Below, one piece after another: positions 8,023 through 16,867 of a stretch of DNA of 64,000 nucleotides (the first letter of the stretch is position 1; each line of letters begins with the position of its first letter). The stretch is taken from contig CALWCE010000003.1 in assembly GCA_944376295.1 (NCBI GenBank), positions 135,528-199,527 on the forward strand. Direction: 5' to 3'. The notes beneath the pieces were generated by a model. That model was not told the DNA's origin and searched no databases. It saw only the letters and a program-made list of their open reading frames with translations. This DNA is from an uncultured Clostridia bacterium (GTDB taxonomy: Bacteria > Bacillota > Clostridia > Christensenellales > Borkfalkiaceae). A program made the translations under genes and the position numbers.

Positions 8023-10011
8023 ATGAAACGCAGCAAACTCATCGCTCTCACGCTTTCGGGCGTGCTCGCACTCTCGTCCGCAGCCATTCTTGCAGGCTGC
8101 GGCGGCAATAGCAAAGCGGGAGCAGACACCACCTTCACCTGGTACCTCACGGCAGGGGAGGACGGCTACTATTCCGATTACGAGGATAACCCCGTCATCG
8201 AATACATCATGGAGAACATGCAGTTCGAAGGTTCGGACGGCGAAATGAAGTACATCGCCTTTGACTTCTTCCAGCCGACCACCACCGAAAACGCCCGCTC
8301 CGAATTCAACCAAAAGTACATGAGCGGCAATTGGGAAGACGTCATCGATCCCACGATGAGCCGCGGCATCACCGACATGTATGAAGCCGGCGTCGTCGCC
8401 GACCTCACGCCCTACATCACCGACCGCGAGCTCATGCCCAACCTCAACGCCTATCTCGACGCCCATCCCGAATACCGCGCTCTCATGCAGACGCAGACGA
8501 AGGACGGCGCAAAGTATCTCTCCATTCCCACCTTCAAAGACTCCATCAGCTACGAATCGCAGACCTTCGGCTTCAACTATCGCCGCGACCTTCTCGTCAG
8601 ATACGGCGTGCAGCCCGATGAATTTTACGATCCCATGACGGACGAAGCGCCCACGGCAAACCCCAAGGCTGGGCAGAAGTTCCAGGGGCATTACACCGTC
8701 AATCTGGACGGCACGAAGCGCAGCGATCCCATGTCGCAGGATACGACGCTCCCCGAAGGTGCCAACGGCCAGAGCTGGGAGGACGACGTCACCTTCCCCA
8801 GCGGTCATTCCGATCCCGTTTATATCTCCGACTGGATGTGGATGTTCGAAACGTATGAAACGGCATACGAGGCGATGGGCATCGAGCCCGCCTACATGAT
8901 GTCTCTCTTCTATCCGGGCTACAACGCCAACGGCGACCTTTCCTCGGGCTTCGGCGGGGGCGGCGTGCTCTGGTATAAGGATGAAGACGACAACTGTCAG
9001 TTCGGCGCGGCAGGCACGGGCTTCAGGGCATATCTCGAATGCATGAATGATTGGTATTCCCGCGGCTGGGTCTGCAACACCTTCAACGAAGATACCTCTC
9101 CCTTCTATCAGATCGACCTCGACCTCGTCGCCAACGGCACCGTGCCCCTTTGGATGGGCGGTTCCAACTTCGGCACCGCCATCCAGAGCTCTGAACAGGG
9201 TTACGAGGCAGCGGCGGGCGCCGTTGTGTATCTTGCGGCAACGCCCATCAACGACATCCCCGGCTACGACGGCAACCCCTCGACGAGCGACTACTCCACG
9301 CAGGCGACCGCCGAAGAGGCAAAAGAAGCCATGAACGGCGGTTCGGGCAGCGAATATATGCTGCAGATCCCCACCTGCCTCTATCAGGCAGAGGACTTTT
9401 CGCAGGGCGTCGTCATCAGCAAGGCGGCAGAGGGCAAAGATATGGAAGTTCTCATGCGCTTCTTCGACTTTTTATACAGCGAAGAGGGCTCCGTCCTCAT
9501 AACGCTCGGCCTCAGCGCCGAACAGGCAGAAGGCAGCCGCTACTACGAAGACTACGGCCTCACGAACGGCGCTTACACCGTGAATTCTGACGGCACCTAC
9601 ACCTTCGATCAGATCCTCGAACAGAACGTCGGCGAGATCCGCAATGCCATGGTGGCAGGCCGCATCCCCGGCATCCGCTGCGAGAGCAAGATCACCTACA
9701 CCTTCCCCGAACCCTACATCAACGGCCGAAAGCAGTGGCTCAAATACGAGGCGACGGGCTTTATCGGCGGCATCCTCAACGGTCAGAGAACGGCGGAGGA
9801 GACGGACGTCATTGAAACGGTGAAGGCCGCCGTCGAGCAGAACTACCTTTACAAGGAAGTCTACAAGTTCATCAAGGGCGAGCGCTCCCTCGAAAACGCC
9901 GAGTGGACGAGCTTTGCCCGCGACGTCATGAACTACTCCTACACGGGCGTCAGCGTCAGCGATGCCACCGCCGCATATCAGGCAGAATTCGACCGCCTGT
10001 ACCGCAGCTAA
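8023..10011 (+). CDS. Extracellular solute-binding lipoprotein of the sugar ABC transporter
   Basis: A 662-residue secreted lipoprotein. The signal peptide (MKRSKLIALTLSGVLALSSA) ends in a lipobox, LAGC, so it should be lipid-anchored and present sugar to the 5907/7017 permeases. It resembles the large LipO-like binding proteins that go with LplB/LplC permeases and is about 100 residues longer than most, with acidic and aromatic-rich stretches (WEDDVTF, WMWMFETYETAYEAM) suited to binding a multi-sugar ligand. A TAAGGAGG ribosome site precedes the ATG. A strong stem-loop at 10026 follows and may stabilise the 3' end of this highly expressed part of the message. Confidence 0.92.
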   Translation: MKRSKLIALTLSGVLALSSAAILAGCGGNSKAGADTTFTWYLTAGEDGYYSDYEDNPVIEYIMENMQFEGSDGEMKYIAFDFFQPTTTENARSEFNQKYMSGNWEDVIDPTMSRGITDMYEAGVVADLTPYITDRELMPNLNAYLDAHPEYRALMQTQTKDGAKYLSIPTFKDSISYESQTFGFNYRRDLLVRYGVQPDEFYDPMTDEAPTANPKAGQKFQGHYTVNLDGTKRSDPMSQDTTLPEGANGQSWEDDVTFPSGHSDPVYISDWMWMFETYETAYEAMGIEPAYMMSLFYPGYNANGDLSSGFGGGGVLWYKDEDDNCQFGAAGTGFRAYLECMNDWYSRGWVCNTFNEDTSPFYQIDLDLVANGTVPLWMGGSNFGTAIQSSEQGYEAAAGAVVYLAATPINDIPGYDGNPSTSDYSTQATAEEAKEAMNGGSGSEYMLQIPTCLYQAEDFSQGVVISKAAEGKDMEVLMRFFDFLYSEEGSVLITLGLSAEQAEGSRYYEDYGLTNGAYTVNSDGTYTFDQILEQNVGEIRNAMVAGRIPGIRCESKITYTFPEPYINGRKQWLKYEATGFIGGILNGQRTAEETDVIETVKAAVEQNYLYKEVYKFIKGERSLENAEWTSFARDVMNYSYTGVSVSDATAAYQAEFDRLYRS

Positions 10012-10025
10012 ACCATTCGGCACCG

Positions 10026-10048
10026 CCTCCCGCCCTTACGGCGGGAGG
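10026..10048 (+). other. Stem-loop between the binding protein and the next lipoprotein
   Basis: Perfect 9-bp GC-rich stem CCTCCCGCC / GGCGGGAGG with a 5-base loop (CTTAC), starting 15 bases after the stop codon. No U-run follows, so it is more likely an mRNA-stabilising or partial-pausing element than a full terminator. Confidence 0.75.
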
Positions 10049-10071
10049 GGAGCTTTCAAAAGGAGATCACC

Positions 10072-12057
10072 ATGAAAAAATCTGCTAAACTTCTTGTTTC
10101 TTTGACTCTCACCGCAAGCCTCGCGCTTTCGGGCATCCTTGCAGCCTGCACCGATCCCGAGCCCGATGACCCCTGCACCGAGCACGTCGATGCGAACGGC
10201 GACGGCGTCTGCGACAACTGTGGCGAAACGGTTTCCACCCCCGAGCCTGCAGAAAAGCAGCTCTACGACGGCCGCTGGATCACCCCCGCCAATACGCCGG
10301 ACGGCGAAGGCGCGACCCTTAAGCTGAAAGAGGACGGTTCCTATTACTACTATTCCGCATGGACATATTCCATGGGAAACTGGGAAGTCGTAGAGGGAAA
10401 CTATACCTACTATAAGATCGAGGTGGGCAACGCACCCGATGCCTCCGCCGGCGACGACACGACCGCCTATGAGGCGACCGAGCAGCTCGTCCTCACCGCC
10501 TTCGACGGCGCTTCCTTCAAGGGCGTCATCGCCGAGGGCCGCATCTGGAACATGGAGCGCAGCACCCTGCAGGGGACTTCCTGGAATTCTCTCGCGCAGG
10601 AAGCCGATTACGTCTGGGACGAAGACAGAGACGAAGAGCTCATCGCTTCCCTTGAGCTCTGCGAGACCAAAGACGCCTCCGCGCAACTCATCTTCTATGC
10701 GAGCATGACGAACGAGGGCGCCCTCTTCGACAGCATCAACGGCAACAACATCACCGCCGACAGCGGCTCGTACGAAAAGTCCGTCTCGGGCGACGTCACG
10801 ACGTACACCCTCAAAAACGGCGGCACGGCTTATGCAACGCTCACCGTCAACGCAGACGGCACCTACACCTACACCCCGGACGGCGAAGAGGGCTTCGCGC
10901 TCGTCACCGAGGCATGGACGACGACGCAACTGCTTACCTCGGGCGATGAGTACATCTCTCTTTCCTTCGGCGGCGCCGCCGAGGACGCGATGGCAGAGCT
11001 CCGTCTCTGGCAGGACAATTCCGCCGACGTCGTCGTCACCCGCATCAAGGACTATTCCTACGAGACCGTCCTTTCGGGCACTTACACGCAGAACAGCGAC
11101 CGCACCATAACGCTCACTTTCGGTGAGGAGAGCTATACCGTCTCCGCGCCCGATGAGAACAAACTCATCTCCGTCGCCCTCACCATCCCCGCAGGGGAGT
11201 ATGTGACGGAAGCTGCCGAGATCACCCTTACGGGCGAAGTAAAGGAAGTGGGCACGCCTCTCTTCTCCTTCGCATCGGGTACGGTCACGTTCGGTACGAC
11301 GGGCGCATCTCCCACTCCCACGATGGACGGCTCTTTGGAACTTGTTCTCTACTCGGACGGCATCGCCGAAATGATGGTCACCGTCTCTCCCGCGGAAGGC
11401 ATGGTATTTACGACCGTTCTCGACAGCGGCACCTATACCGTCGATGAGAGCGGCACGGTTCCCGTCTATACCTTCAACTTCGAAAAAGCAGGCGCGCTCA
11501 CTTCTTCCGTCGCCGAGGGCGCCACGGAGACCGCAGCCACGCTCGAGCTTTCCTACAGCGTCGAGAACGCCTCGGGTACGTTCGACATGGGTGTTCCCGC
11601 CGTTATCAACTTCACGGTGGAAGACGCGCTTCTCACCTATGACTGGTCGGCAGAGGCCGTCTACACCTTCACGGCAACGGGTATCGAAGTCACGGCGGCA
11701 AGCCCGCTTCCTTCGCAGGAGGGCAACACGGTGGACGTCACGCTTTCCCTCTGGGCAGATGGCACGGCGACGCTCGATCTCGTCCTTCACACCGCAGGTT
11801 CGGGTGATTTCTCCGCTCCTGCTTCCGAGACGGGCACCTGGACCGCAGATACTTCGGGCATGATCCCTACGATCACCGTTACGATGGCAAGTGCGGGCAC
11901 GCTCACTTCGGCTCCCGATTATTCTTCTGCAACGCCGACGGGCATCGACCTTACCCTCACCTACACGGCAGAAGGCATCAGCTATATGACGACCATGGGC
12001 ATCCCCGTATCCCTCACCTTCACGGGTATTCTGACCGGGCATTATTCGATCGGTTGA
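10072..12057 (+). CDS. Lipoprotein of unknown function with duplicated C-terminal domain
   Basis: I do not recognise the family as a whole. The 661-residue product has a lipoprotein signal peptide with lipobox LAAC (Cys about residue 24), then a short Cys-rich motif HVDANGDGVCDNCGE of a type seen in Clostridia surface proteins. The rest is rich in Thr, Ser, Gly and Asp and reads as beta-sandwich domains. Residues about 417-530 and 554-655 resemble each other (each runs from a DGSLELVLYSDG-like strand, through GTYTVDESG / GTWTADTSG, to a GMPV/GIPV-type end), so the C terminus is an internal duplication. Its place directly after the binding-protein gene suggests a surface glycan-binding accessory protein. 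A terminator follows at 12063. Confidence 0.8.
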   Translation: MKKSAKLLVSLTLTASLALSGILAACTDPEPDDPCTEHVDANGDGVCDNCGETVSTPEPAEKQLYDGRWITPANTPDGEGATLKLKEDGSYYYYSAWTYSMGNWEVVEGNYTYYKIEVGNAPDASAGDDTTAYEATEQLVLTAFDGASFKGVIAEGRIWNMERSTLQGTSWNSLAQEADYVWDEDRDEELIASLELCETKDASAQLIFYASMTNEGALFDSINGNNITADSGSYEKSVSGDVTTYTLKNGGTAYATLTVNADGTYTYTPDGEEGFALVTEAWTTTQLLTSGDEYISLSFGGAAEDAMAELRLWQDNSADVVVTRIKDYSYETVLSGTYTQNSDRTITLTFGEESYTVSAPDENKLISVALTIPAGEYVTEAAEITLTGEVKEVGTPLFSFASGTVTFGTTGASPTPTMDGSLELVLYSDGIAEMMVTVSPAEGMVFTTVLDSGTYTVDESGTVPVYTFNFEKAGALTSSVAEGATETAATLELSYSVENASGTFDMGVPAVINFTVEDALLTYDWSAEAVYTFTATGIEVTAASPLPSQEGNTVDVTLSLWADGTATLDLVLHTAGSGDFSAPASETGTWTADTSGMIPTITVTMASAGTLTSAPDYSSATPTGIDLTLTYTAEGISYMTTMGIPVSLTFTGILTGHYSIG

Positions 12058-12062
12058 TCGGC

Positions 12063-12101
12063 AGGCGGATGCGCTTTCTAAGTGTATCCGCCTCTTTTTT
12101 T
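12063..12101 (+). terminator. Intrinsic terminator inside the operon
   Basis: Perfect 8-bp stem AGGCGGAT / ATCCGCCT (12063-12070 and 12086-12093) followed by CTTTTTTT. The ribosome site of the next gene (GGAGAG at 12102) begins right after the U-run, so readthrough would be needed to express the enzymes downstream from the transporter promoter. Confidence 0.85.
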
Positions 12102-12112
12102 GGAGAGAAATC

Positions 12113-14116
12113 ATGGAACAGAACATCTACGATCCCAAGACAGACCCCGCTTTCTCGAAGCCCTATATCGATACCGAAGATCACCGTCCCGAGGGCTATA
12201 CTTACGTACACGGCGGCTTCGAGGGCACCGATACCCGCTTTTCCTTCTTCTATCCCCCCAAGGAACAGTATGAGGGCCGCTTCTTTCAGTTCATGTCCCC
12301 CGTCGAGGGCAGCGAGAACGCTTCTATCGGCAGACGCGGCATGGAAAACAAGATCGGCTTTGCCAACTCCCACGGCGCGTACTTTGTCGAAACCAACATG
12401 GGCGTCGCCCAAGGCATCCATCAGGGCGACGGCAGCATCATCTACAAGGCAAGCTCTGCCTCCGCGGAATTTTCCCGCAAGGTCGCCGAGCGCATCTACG
12501 GCTATTCCCACCGCCCGTACGGCTACATCTACGGCGGCAGCGGCGGCGCCTTCAAGACGACGAGCTGCTTCGAAATGACGAACACCTGGGATGGAGCCGT
12601 TCCCTACATCCACGGCTCGCCTATGGCGATCCCCAACGTCTTCTGCGTGCGCGCCCACGCCAAGCGGGTGCTGCGCCACGCCTTCCCCAAGATCGCCGAC
12701 GCGCTCGATGCTGGCGGCAGCGGGAACCCCTACGAGGGTCTCTCCGCCGAAGAGCGCGCGACCCTCTTTGAAGCCACCAAAATGGGTTTTCCCTTAAAGA
12801 GCTGGTTCTACTACGAAAAGCTCGACGACGGCGCGCTTCCCGTCGTGGCGGCAGGCACTTTGGGGCGCGATCTTCAATACTTCAAGGACTTCTGGCAGCT
12901 TCCAGGCTATCTCGGGGCAGACCCTTTTAGTTCCGTTCACCGCGACCGCATCCAATGCGCCTGCACTCTCAAAGAGGTGCACCTCCCCCGCGCCAAAGAA
13001 GAGGTCGACCGCCGCGCCATGACGGGCGCCGACAACGCCTGGAAGCGCGAACAGAACGACCTTCTGATGGAAGGGGAGACCTATCTCGTCCTCGAAGGCG
13101 CGCCCACGGGCGACATCTACGCCTATGGCGCAAACGTCCGCTTCGAAAACGGCGGCGCTGAGGGGCTCACGCTCACCGCAGACCGCCTCATCGGCGACAA
13201 GCTCGTGCTGGCTCCCGGCTTCGGGTTCGAGCACGCGCTCACCAAGCTTGCCCTCGCAAAGGCGGGCGACAAGGTTTCCCTCGATAATTCCGACTACCTC
13301 GCCGCGCAGACGTATTACCGCCATCAGACGCCAGAAGGGCACGAATACATCGGCTGGGAGCAGTTCAAAACGGCGCAGGGCACGCCCATTTACCCCGTGC
13401 GCGAGTATAAGGCGGGGCCGCCCATCGCCCGCGGCAGCTGCGGGAGCCTGCAATCGGGGAATTTTCGCGGCAAGATGATCGTCGTCGCCGCCACGATGGA
13501 CGAGTCCGCCTTCCCCTGGCAGATCGATTGGTACCGCCAAAAGGTCAAAGAGCACTTCGGCGCCGAGACGGACGAACACTACCGCGTCTACTTCTTCGAC
13601 AACAGCTTCCACGACGACAGCGAGCACACGGTGGACGAGCTTCACCTCATCTCCTATCTCGGCGGCCTCCATCAGGCGCTTTTGGACCTTGCAAATTGGG
13701 TAGAAAAGGGCATCCCGCCCCGCGATTCGAGTCAGTACACGATCGAAGACGGCCAGATCGTCCTCGCCTCCAAGGCAGAAGAGCGCGGCGCTGTTCAGCC
13801 CGTCGTCACCCTCACGGCGGGGGGCGAAAAGCGCTTGGAAGCGGGGTGCGGCGAAAAAGTCTCTTTGACAGCCGCGATCGGCATCCCGAAGGGCGCGGGC
13901 AAAGTCACCAAAGTCGAGTGGAGCTTTGAAGGCGAACCTTACACGGAAGGCACGTTCACGCAGGAAGGGCAGAACGCCCGGGCAACAGCAGAGCACGCCT
14001 TCGCCGCCCCCGGCACCTACTTTGCGGTCTGCCGCGTCTGGCTGCAGCGGGAGGGCTCTAAGGACATCTACACCCAGGTCCCCAACCTCGACCGCGTCCG
14101 CATCATCGTCAGATAA
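12113..14116 (+). CDS. Uncharacterised alpha/beta-hydrolase with C-terminal PKD-like domain
   Basis: A 667-residue protein. A nucleophile elbow GGSGGAF (Ser143) lies within YGYIYGGSGG, and a late His (in NSFHDDSEHTVDELH, about residue 500) could complete a catalytic triad, so it is probably an esterase or related hydrolase. The last 100 residues (KVEWSFEGEPY to GTYFAVCRVWL) read as a PKD/Ig-like beta-sandwich. No signal peptide, which is unusual for a PKD-bearing enzyme. It sits between the transporter genes and the rhamnosidase, so removal of acetyl, methyl or feruloyl groups from imported pectic oligosaccharides is a reasonable guess, but the true substrate is unknown. Confidence 0.7.
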   Translation: MEQNIYDPKTDPAFSKPYIDTEDHRPEGYTYVHGGFEGTDTRFSFFYPPKEQYEGRFFQFMSPVEGSENASIGRRGMENKIGFANSHGAYFVETNMGVAQGIHQGDGSIIYKASSASAEFSRKVAERIYGYSHRPYGYIYGGSGGAFKTTSCFEMTNTWDGAVPYIHGSPMAIPNVFCVRAHAKRVLRHAFPKIADALDAGGSGNPYEGLSAEERATLFEATKMGFPLKSWFYYEKLDDGALPVVAAGTLGRDLQYFKDFWQLPGYLGADPFSSVHRDRIQCACTLKEVHLPRAKEEVDRRAMTGADNAWKREQNDLLMEGETYLVLEGAPTGDIYAYGANVRFENGGAEGLTLTADRLIGDKLVLAPGFGFEHALTKLALAKAGDKVSLDNSDYLAAQTYYRHQTPEGHEYIGWEQFKTAQGTPIYPVREYKAGPPIARGSCGSLQSGNFRGKMIVVAATMDESAFPWQIDWYRQKVKEHFGAETDEHYRVYFFDNSFHDDSEHTVDELHLISYLGGLHQALLDLANWVEKGIPPRDSSQYTIEDGQIVLASKAEERGAVQPVVTLTAGGEKRLEAGCGEKVSLTAAIGIPKGAGKVTKVEWSFEGEPYTEGTFTQEGQNARATAEHAFAAPGTYFAVCRVWLQREGSKDIYTQVPNLDRVRIIVR

Positions 14117-14164
14117 ACAGCATATCGCCGCAGCCTGCTGCGCTTTGAAAGAGAGGAAACCATC

Positions 14165-16867
14165 ATGCTCAAGATCACTTCCTTCACTGTGGAATACCGC
14201 GCCCACGCTCTGGGCATCGATGAGCCTCGCCCCCGCTTTTCGTGGGTGCTCGGCTCCGACAGGCAAAATACCTTCCAGTCCTCTTATACGCTCACCGTCA
14301 AGGCGGGGGATACCCCCGTCTTTACGGGCGCGGGCGGCTCCGAGAGCGTCCTCGTCGAATACGCGGGCGAAGCGTTAAAGCCCCGCACCGTCTACACCGC
14401 CGAACTTGTCGTTACCGACAACTACGGCAACACCGCCTCCGCCGGGACGTCCTTCGAAACGGGCGTCATGGGGGATCTCAAGGGCGAGTTCATCGGTCAT
14501 GACTTCGGCGATGTCGTCCCCGAACTTTCCCGCACCTTCACGCTTCCGAAAAAGCCCGTCCGCGCCCGCATCTACGCGACGGCGCTCGGCGTCATGGAGC
14601 TCTTTGTCAACGGCAAGCGGGTGGGGGAGGACTACGACGCCCCCGGCTGGACGAGCTATTCCCACCGCCTGCAATACGAAACGTACGACGTCACTTCCCT
14701 CCTCCGGGAGGGCGAAAACACCCTCTCCGCGCTCATCGGCAAGGGGTGGTATTCGGGCGTCGTGGGCTATTTTCACACCAAAAACAACTACGGAGACAGG
14801 ACGGCGCTCTGCCTCGATCTCGCCCTCACGTTTGAGGACGGCTCCGAGCAATTCCTCACGACCGACAAAACGTGGTCTGCCAAGGAGAGCGCTCTCCGCT
14901 TCTCCGAATTCCAGGACGGCGAACTCTTCGACGCGACGTTCGAAGCCAAAGAGAGCTTCCCCGTCGAAGTCGTCTCCTATCCGAAGGAAAATCTCCTCGC
15001 GCAGATCGACGAGCCCGTCCGCGTCACCGAACGCATCAAAGGCAAACAGCTCATCGTAACGCCCAAGGGGGAGAAGGTCATCGACTTCGGTCAGAACGCA
15101 ACGGGCATCGTGGAATTTACGGTGAACGGCGCGCGCGGGCAGAAGGTCACGCTCTCCCATGCCGAGGTGCTCGACGAAGAAGGCAATTTCTACACCGCCA
15201 ACCTCCGCGGCGCCAAAGCGCAGGATACCTACATTTTGTCAGGCGGCAAAGAGACGTTCCGCCCGCACTTCACCTTCCACGGCTTCCGCTATCTCCGCGT
15301 CGAGGGCATCGACAAGGTCCGCCCCGAAGATTTCACCTTCCTCGTGCTGCACACCGATATGCAGAAGACGGGCTCCTTCACCTGCGAGCACGCCCTCGTC
15401 AACAGGTTGCAGCAGAACATCGTCTGGGGGCAGCGGAGCAATTTCTTCGATCTTCCCACCGACTGCCCGCAGCGCGACGAGCGCCTCGGCTGGACGGGGG
15501 ATGCGCAGGTCTTCTGCCGCACGTCGACGTTCAACTACAACGTCGCGCCCTTCTTTGCAAAATGGCTGGGCGACGTCGCCGCCGAACAGACCGTCGAAAA
15601 GGGCGTTCCGCAGACGGTGCCAAACGTCATCTCCGTCAACGATTTCGGCACATCCGCCTGGGGCGATGCCGCCACCGTCTGCCCGTGGACTGTCTACGAA
15701 GTCTACGGCGATAACCGCCTTCTTGCCCGCCAGTACGAGAGCATGAAAGACTGGGTGGAGTACATCCGCCTGCACTCGAAGAACGATCTTTGGCTTTCGG
15801 GCTTCCAGTACGGCGATTGGCTCGCGCTTGACAGGAACGACCCCGAAGACAACAAGGGGGCGACCGACGACTATTTCATCGCCTCCGCTTACTACGCCTA
15901 TTCGGCGGAGCTCGTCGCAAAGGCAGCCCGCGTCCTCAAAAAAGAGGAGGATGCCGCAGCGTACGAAGCCCTGCATCAAAGAATCGTCGCTTCCTTCCAA
16001 AAAGAATTCATGACGGAGCGCGGCCGCCTCGTCTCCGAAACACAGACCGCCCTCGTTCTCGCCCTCGGCTTCGATCTCGTGCCCGAACGCTTCCGCGAAG
16101 ACATCAAAGCCCGCCTCCGCGCGAGCTTCAAGCAAAACCACGAGCACCTCGTCACGGGCTTTGTGGGAACGCCCTATCTTTGCCACGTCCTTTCGGAAAA
16201 CGGCATGCACGACATCGCCTCCAAGCTCCTTCTGCGCGAGAAGTGTCCTTCCTGGCTGTACGAAGTCAAAATGGGCGCGACCACCATCTGGGAGCGCTGG
16301 AACGCCATCTTCCCCGACGGCACCCTCTTCGACCCTGCCATGAGCTCCTTCAACCACTACGCTTACGGCTCGGTGGGGGATTGGCTGTATCGCAAAGTCG
16401 CGGGCATCGACTGCCTGGAAGCGGGCTACAAGAAAATTTCCGTCAAGCCCTATCCCGTGCGCGAGCTCGGCAATATCGCCGCAAGCTATCTCACTCCCTA
16501 CGGCGCCGTCTCCGTCGCTTATTCCTACGAGGGCGGCAAGGCGCATTACCGCATCGAAGTGCCCGTCAACACCACGGCGGTCATCTCCCTTCCGGGCGGA
16601 ACGGCGCAGGAAGTGGGCTCGGGCGTCTATGAGTACCAAACGGAAGACGATCCTTCCTACCTGGAGCGCAAGGCGCTTGCGCACACCTTCGGCGAGGCGA
16701 TCGCAGATAAAACGTGCCGCGCCCTCCTCGAAGAGGCGATCCCTGCTTCCATGTTCGCGCCCATGCGTGAGTTCGGCACCGAGCGCCCTTTGAGCAACGC
16801 CGTCGAAGCCATGCCGCAATATGCCGAGCTCTTCATAAAGGTCGCTCATCTTCTGGAGGACAAGTAA
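14165..16867 (+). CDS. GH78 alpha-L-rhamnosidase
   Basis: A 900-residue enzyme with the full GH78 layout: N-terminal beta-sandwich domains, an (alpha/alpha)6 barrel and a C-terminal beta-sandwich. The diagnostic block LPTDCPQRDERLGWTGD near residue 430 holds the acid Glu, and TTIWERWN near residue 707 holds the second catalytic Glu. It should release alpha-linked L-rhamnose from pectic (RG-I or RG-II), arabinogalactan or flavonoid glycans. No signal peptide, so it acts in the cytoplasm. Its TAA stop overlaps the ATG of the GH43 gene by one base (TAATG), implying translational coupling. A GAGAGGAAA site precedes its own start. Confidence 0.96.
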   Translation: MLKITSFTVEYRAHALGIDEPRPRFSWVLGSDRQNTFQSSYTLTVKAGDTPVFTGAGGSESVLVEYAGEALKPRTVYTAELVVTDNYGNTASAGTSFETGVMGDLKGEFIGHDFGDVVPELSRTFTLPKKPVRARIYATALGVMELFVNGKRVGEDYDAPGWTSYSHRLQYETYDVTSLLREGENTLSALIGKGWYSGVVGYFHTKNNYGDRTALCLDLALTFEDGSEQFLTTDKTWSAKESALRFSEFQDGELFDATFEAKESFPVEVVSYPKENLLAQIDEPVRVTERIKGKQLIVTPKGEKVIDFGQNATGIVEFTVNGARGQKVTLSHAEVLDEEGNFYTANLRGAKAQDTYILSGGKETFRPHFTFHGFRYLRVEGIDKVRPEDFTFLVLHTDMQKTGSFTCEHALVNRLQQNIVWGQRSNFFDLPTDCPQRDERLGWTGDAQVFCRTSTFNYNVAPFFAKWLGDVAAEQTVEKGVPQTVPNVISVNDFGTSAWGDAATVCPWTVYEVYGDNRLLARQYESMKDWVEYIRLHSKNDLWLSGFQYGDWLALDRNDPEDNKGATDDYFIASAYYAYSAELVAKAARVLKKEEDAAAYEALHQRIVASFQKEFMTERGRLVSETQTALVLALGFDLVPERFREDIKARLRASFKQNHEHLVTGFVGTPYLCHVLSENGMHDIASKLLLREKCPSWLYEVKMGATTIWERWNAIFPDGTLFDPAMSSFNHYAYGSVGDWLYRKVAGIDCLEAGYKKISVKPYPVRELGNIAASYLTPYGAVSVAYSYEGGKAHYRIEVPVNTTAVISLPGGTAQEVGSGVYEYQTEDDPSYLERKALAHTFGEAIADKTCRALLEEAIPASMFAPMREFGTERPLSNAVEAMPQYAELFIKVAHLLEDK

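Noticed and set aside
10036-12126. Antisense open frame of almost 700 codons opposite the duplicated lipoprotein gene
   Set aside because: GC-rich codon use removes stops on the other strand. It has Arg/Gly-rich low-complexity sequence, no domain and no ribosome site, while the plus strand encodes a lipoprotein with signal peptide.
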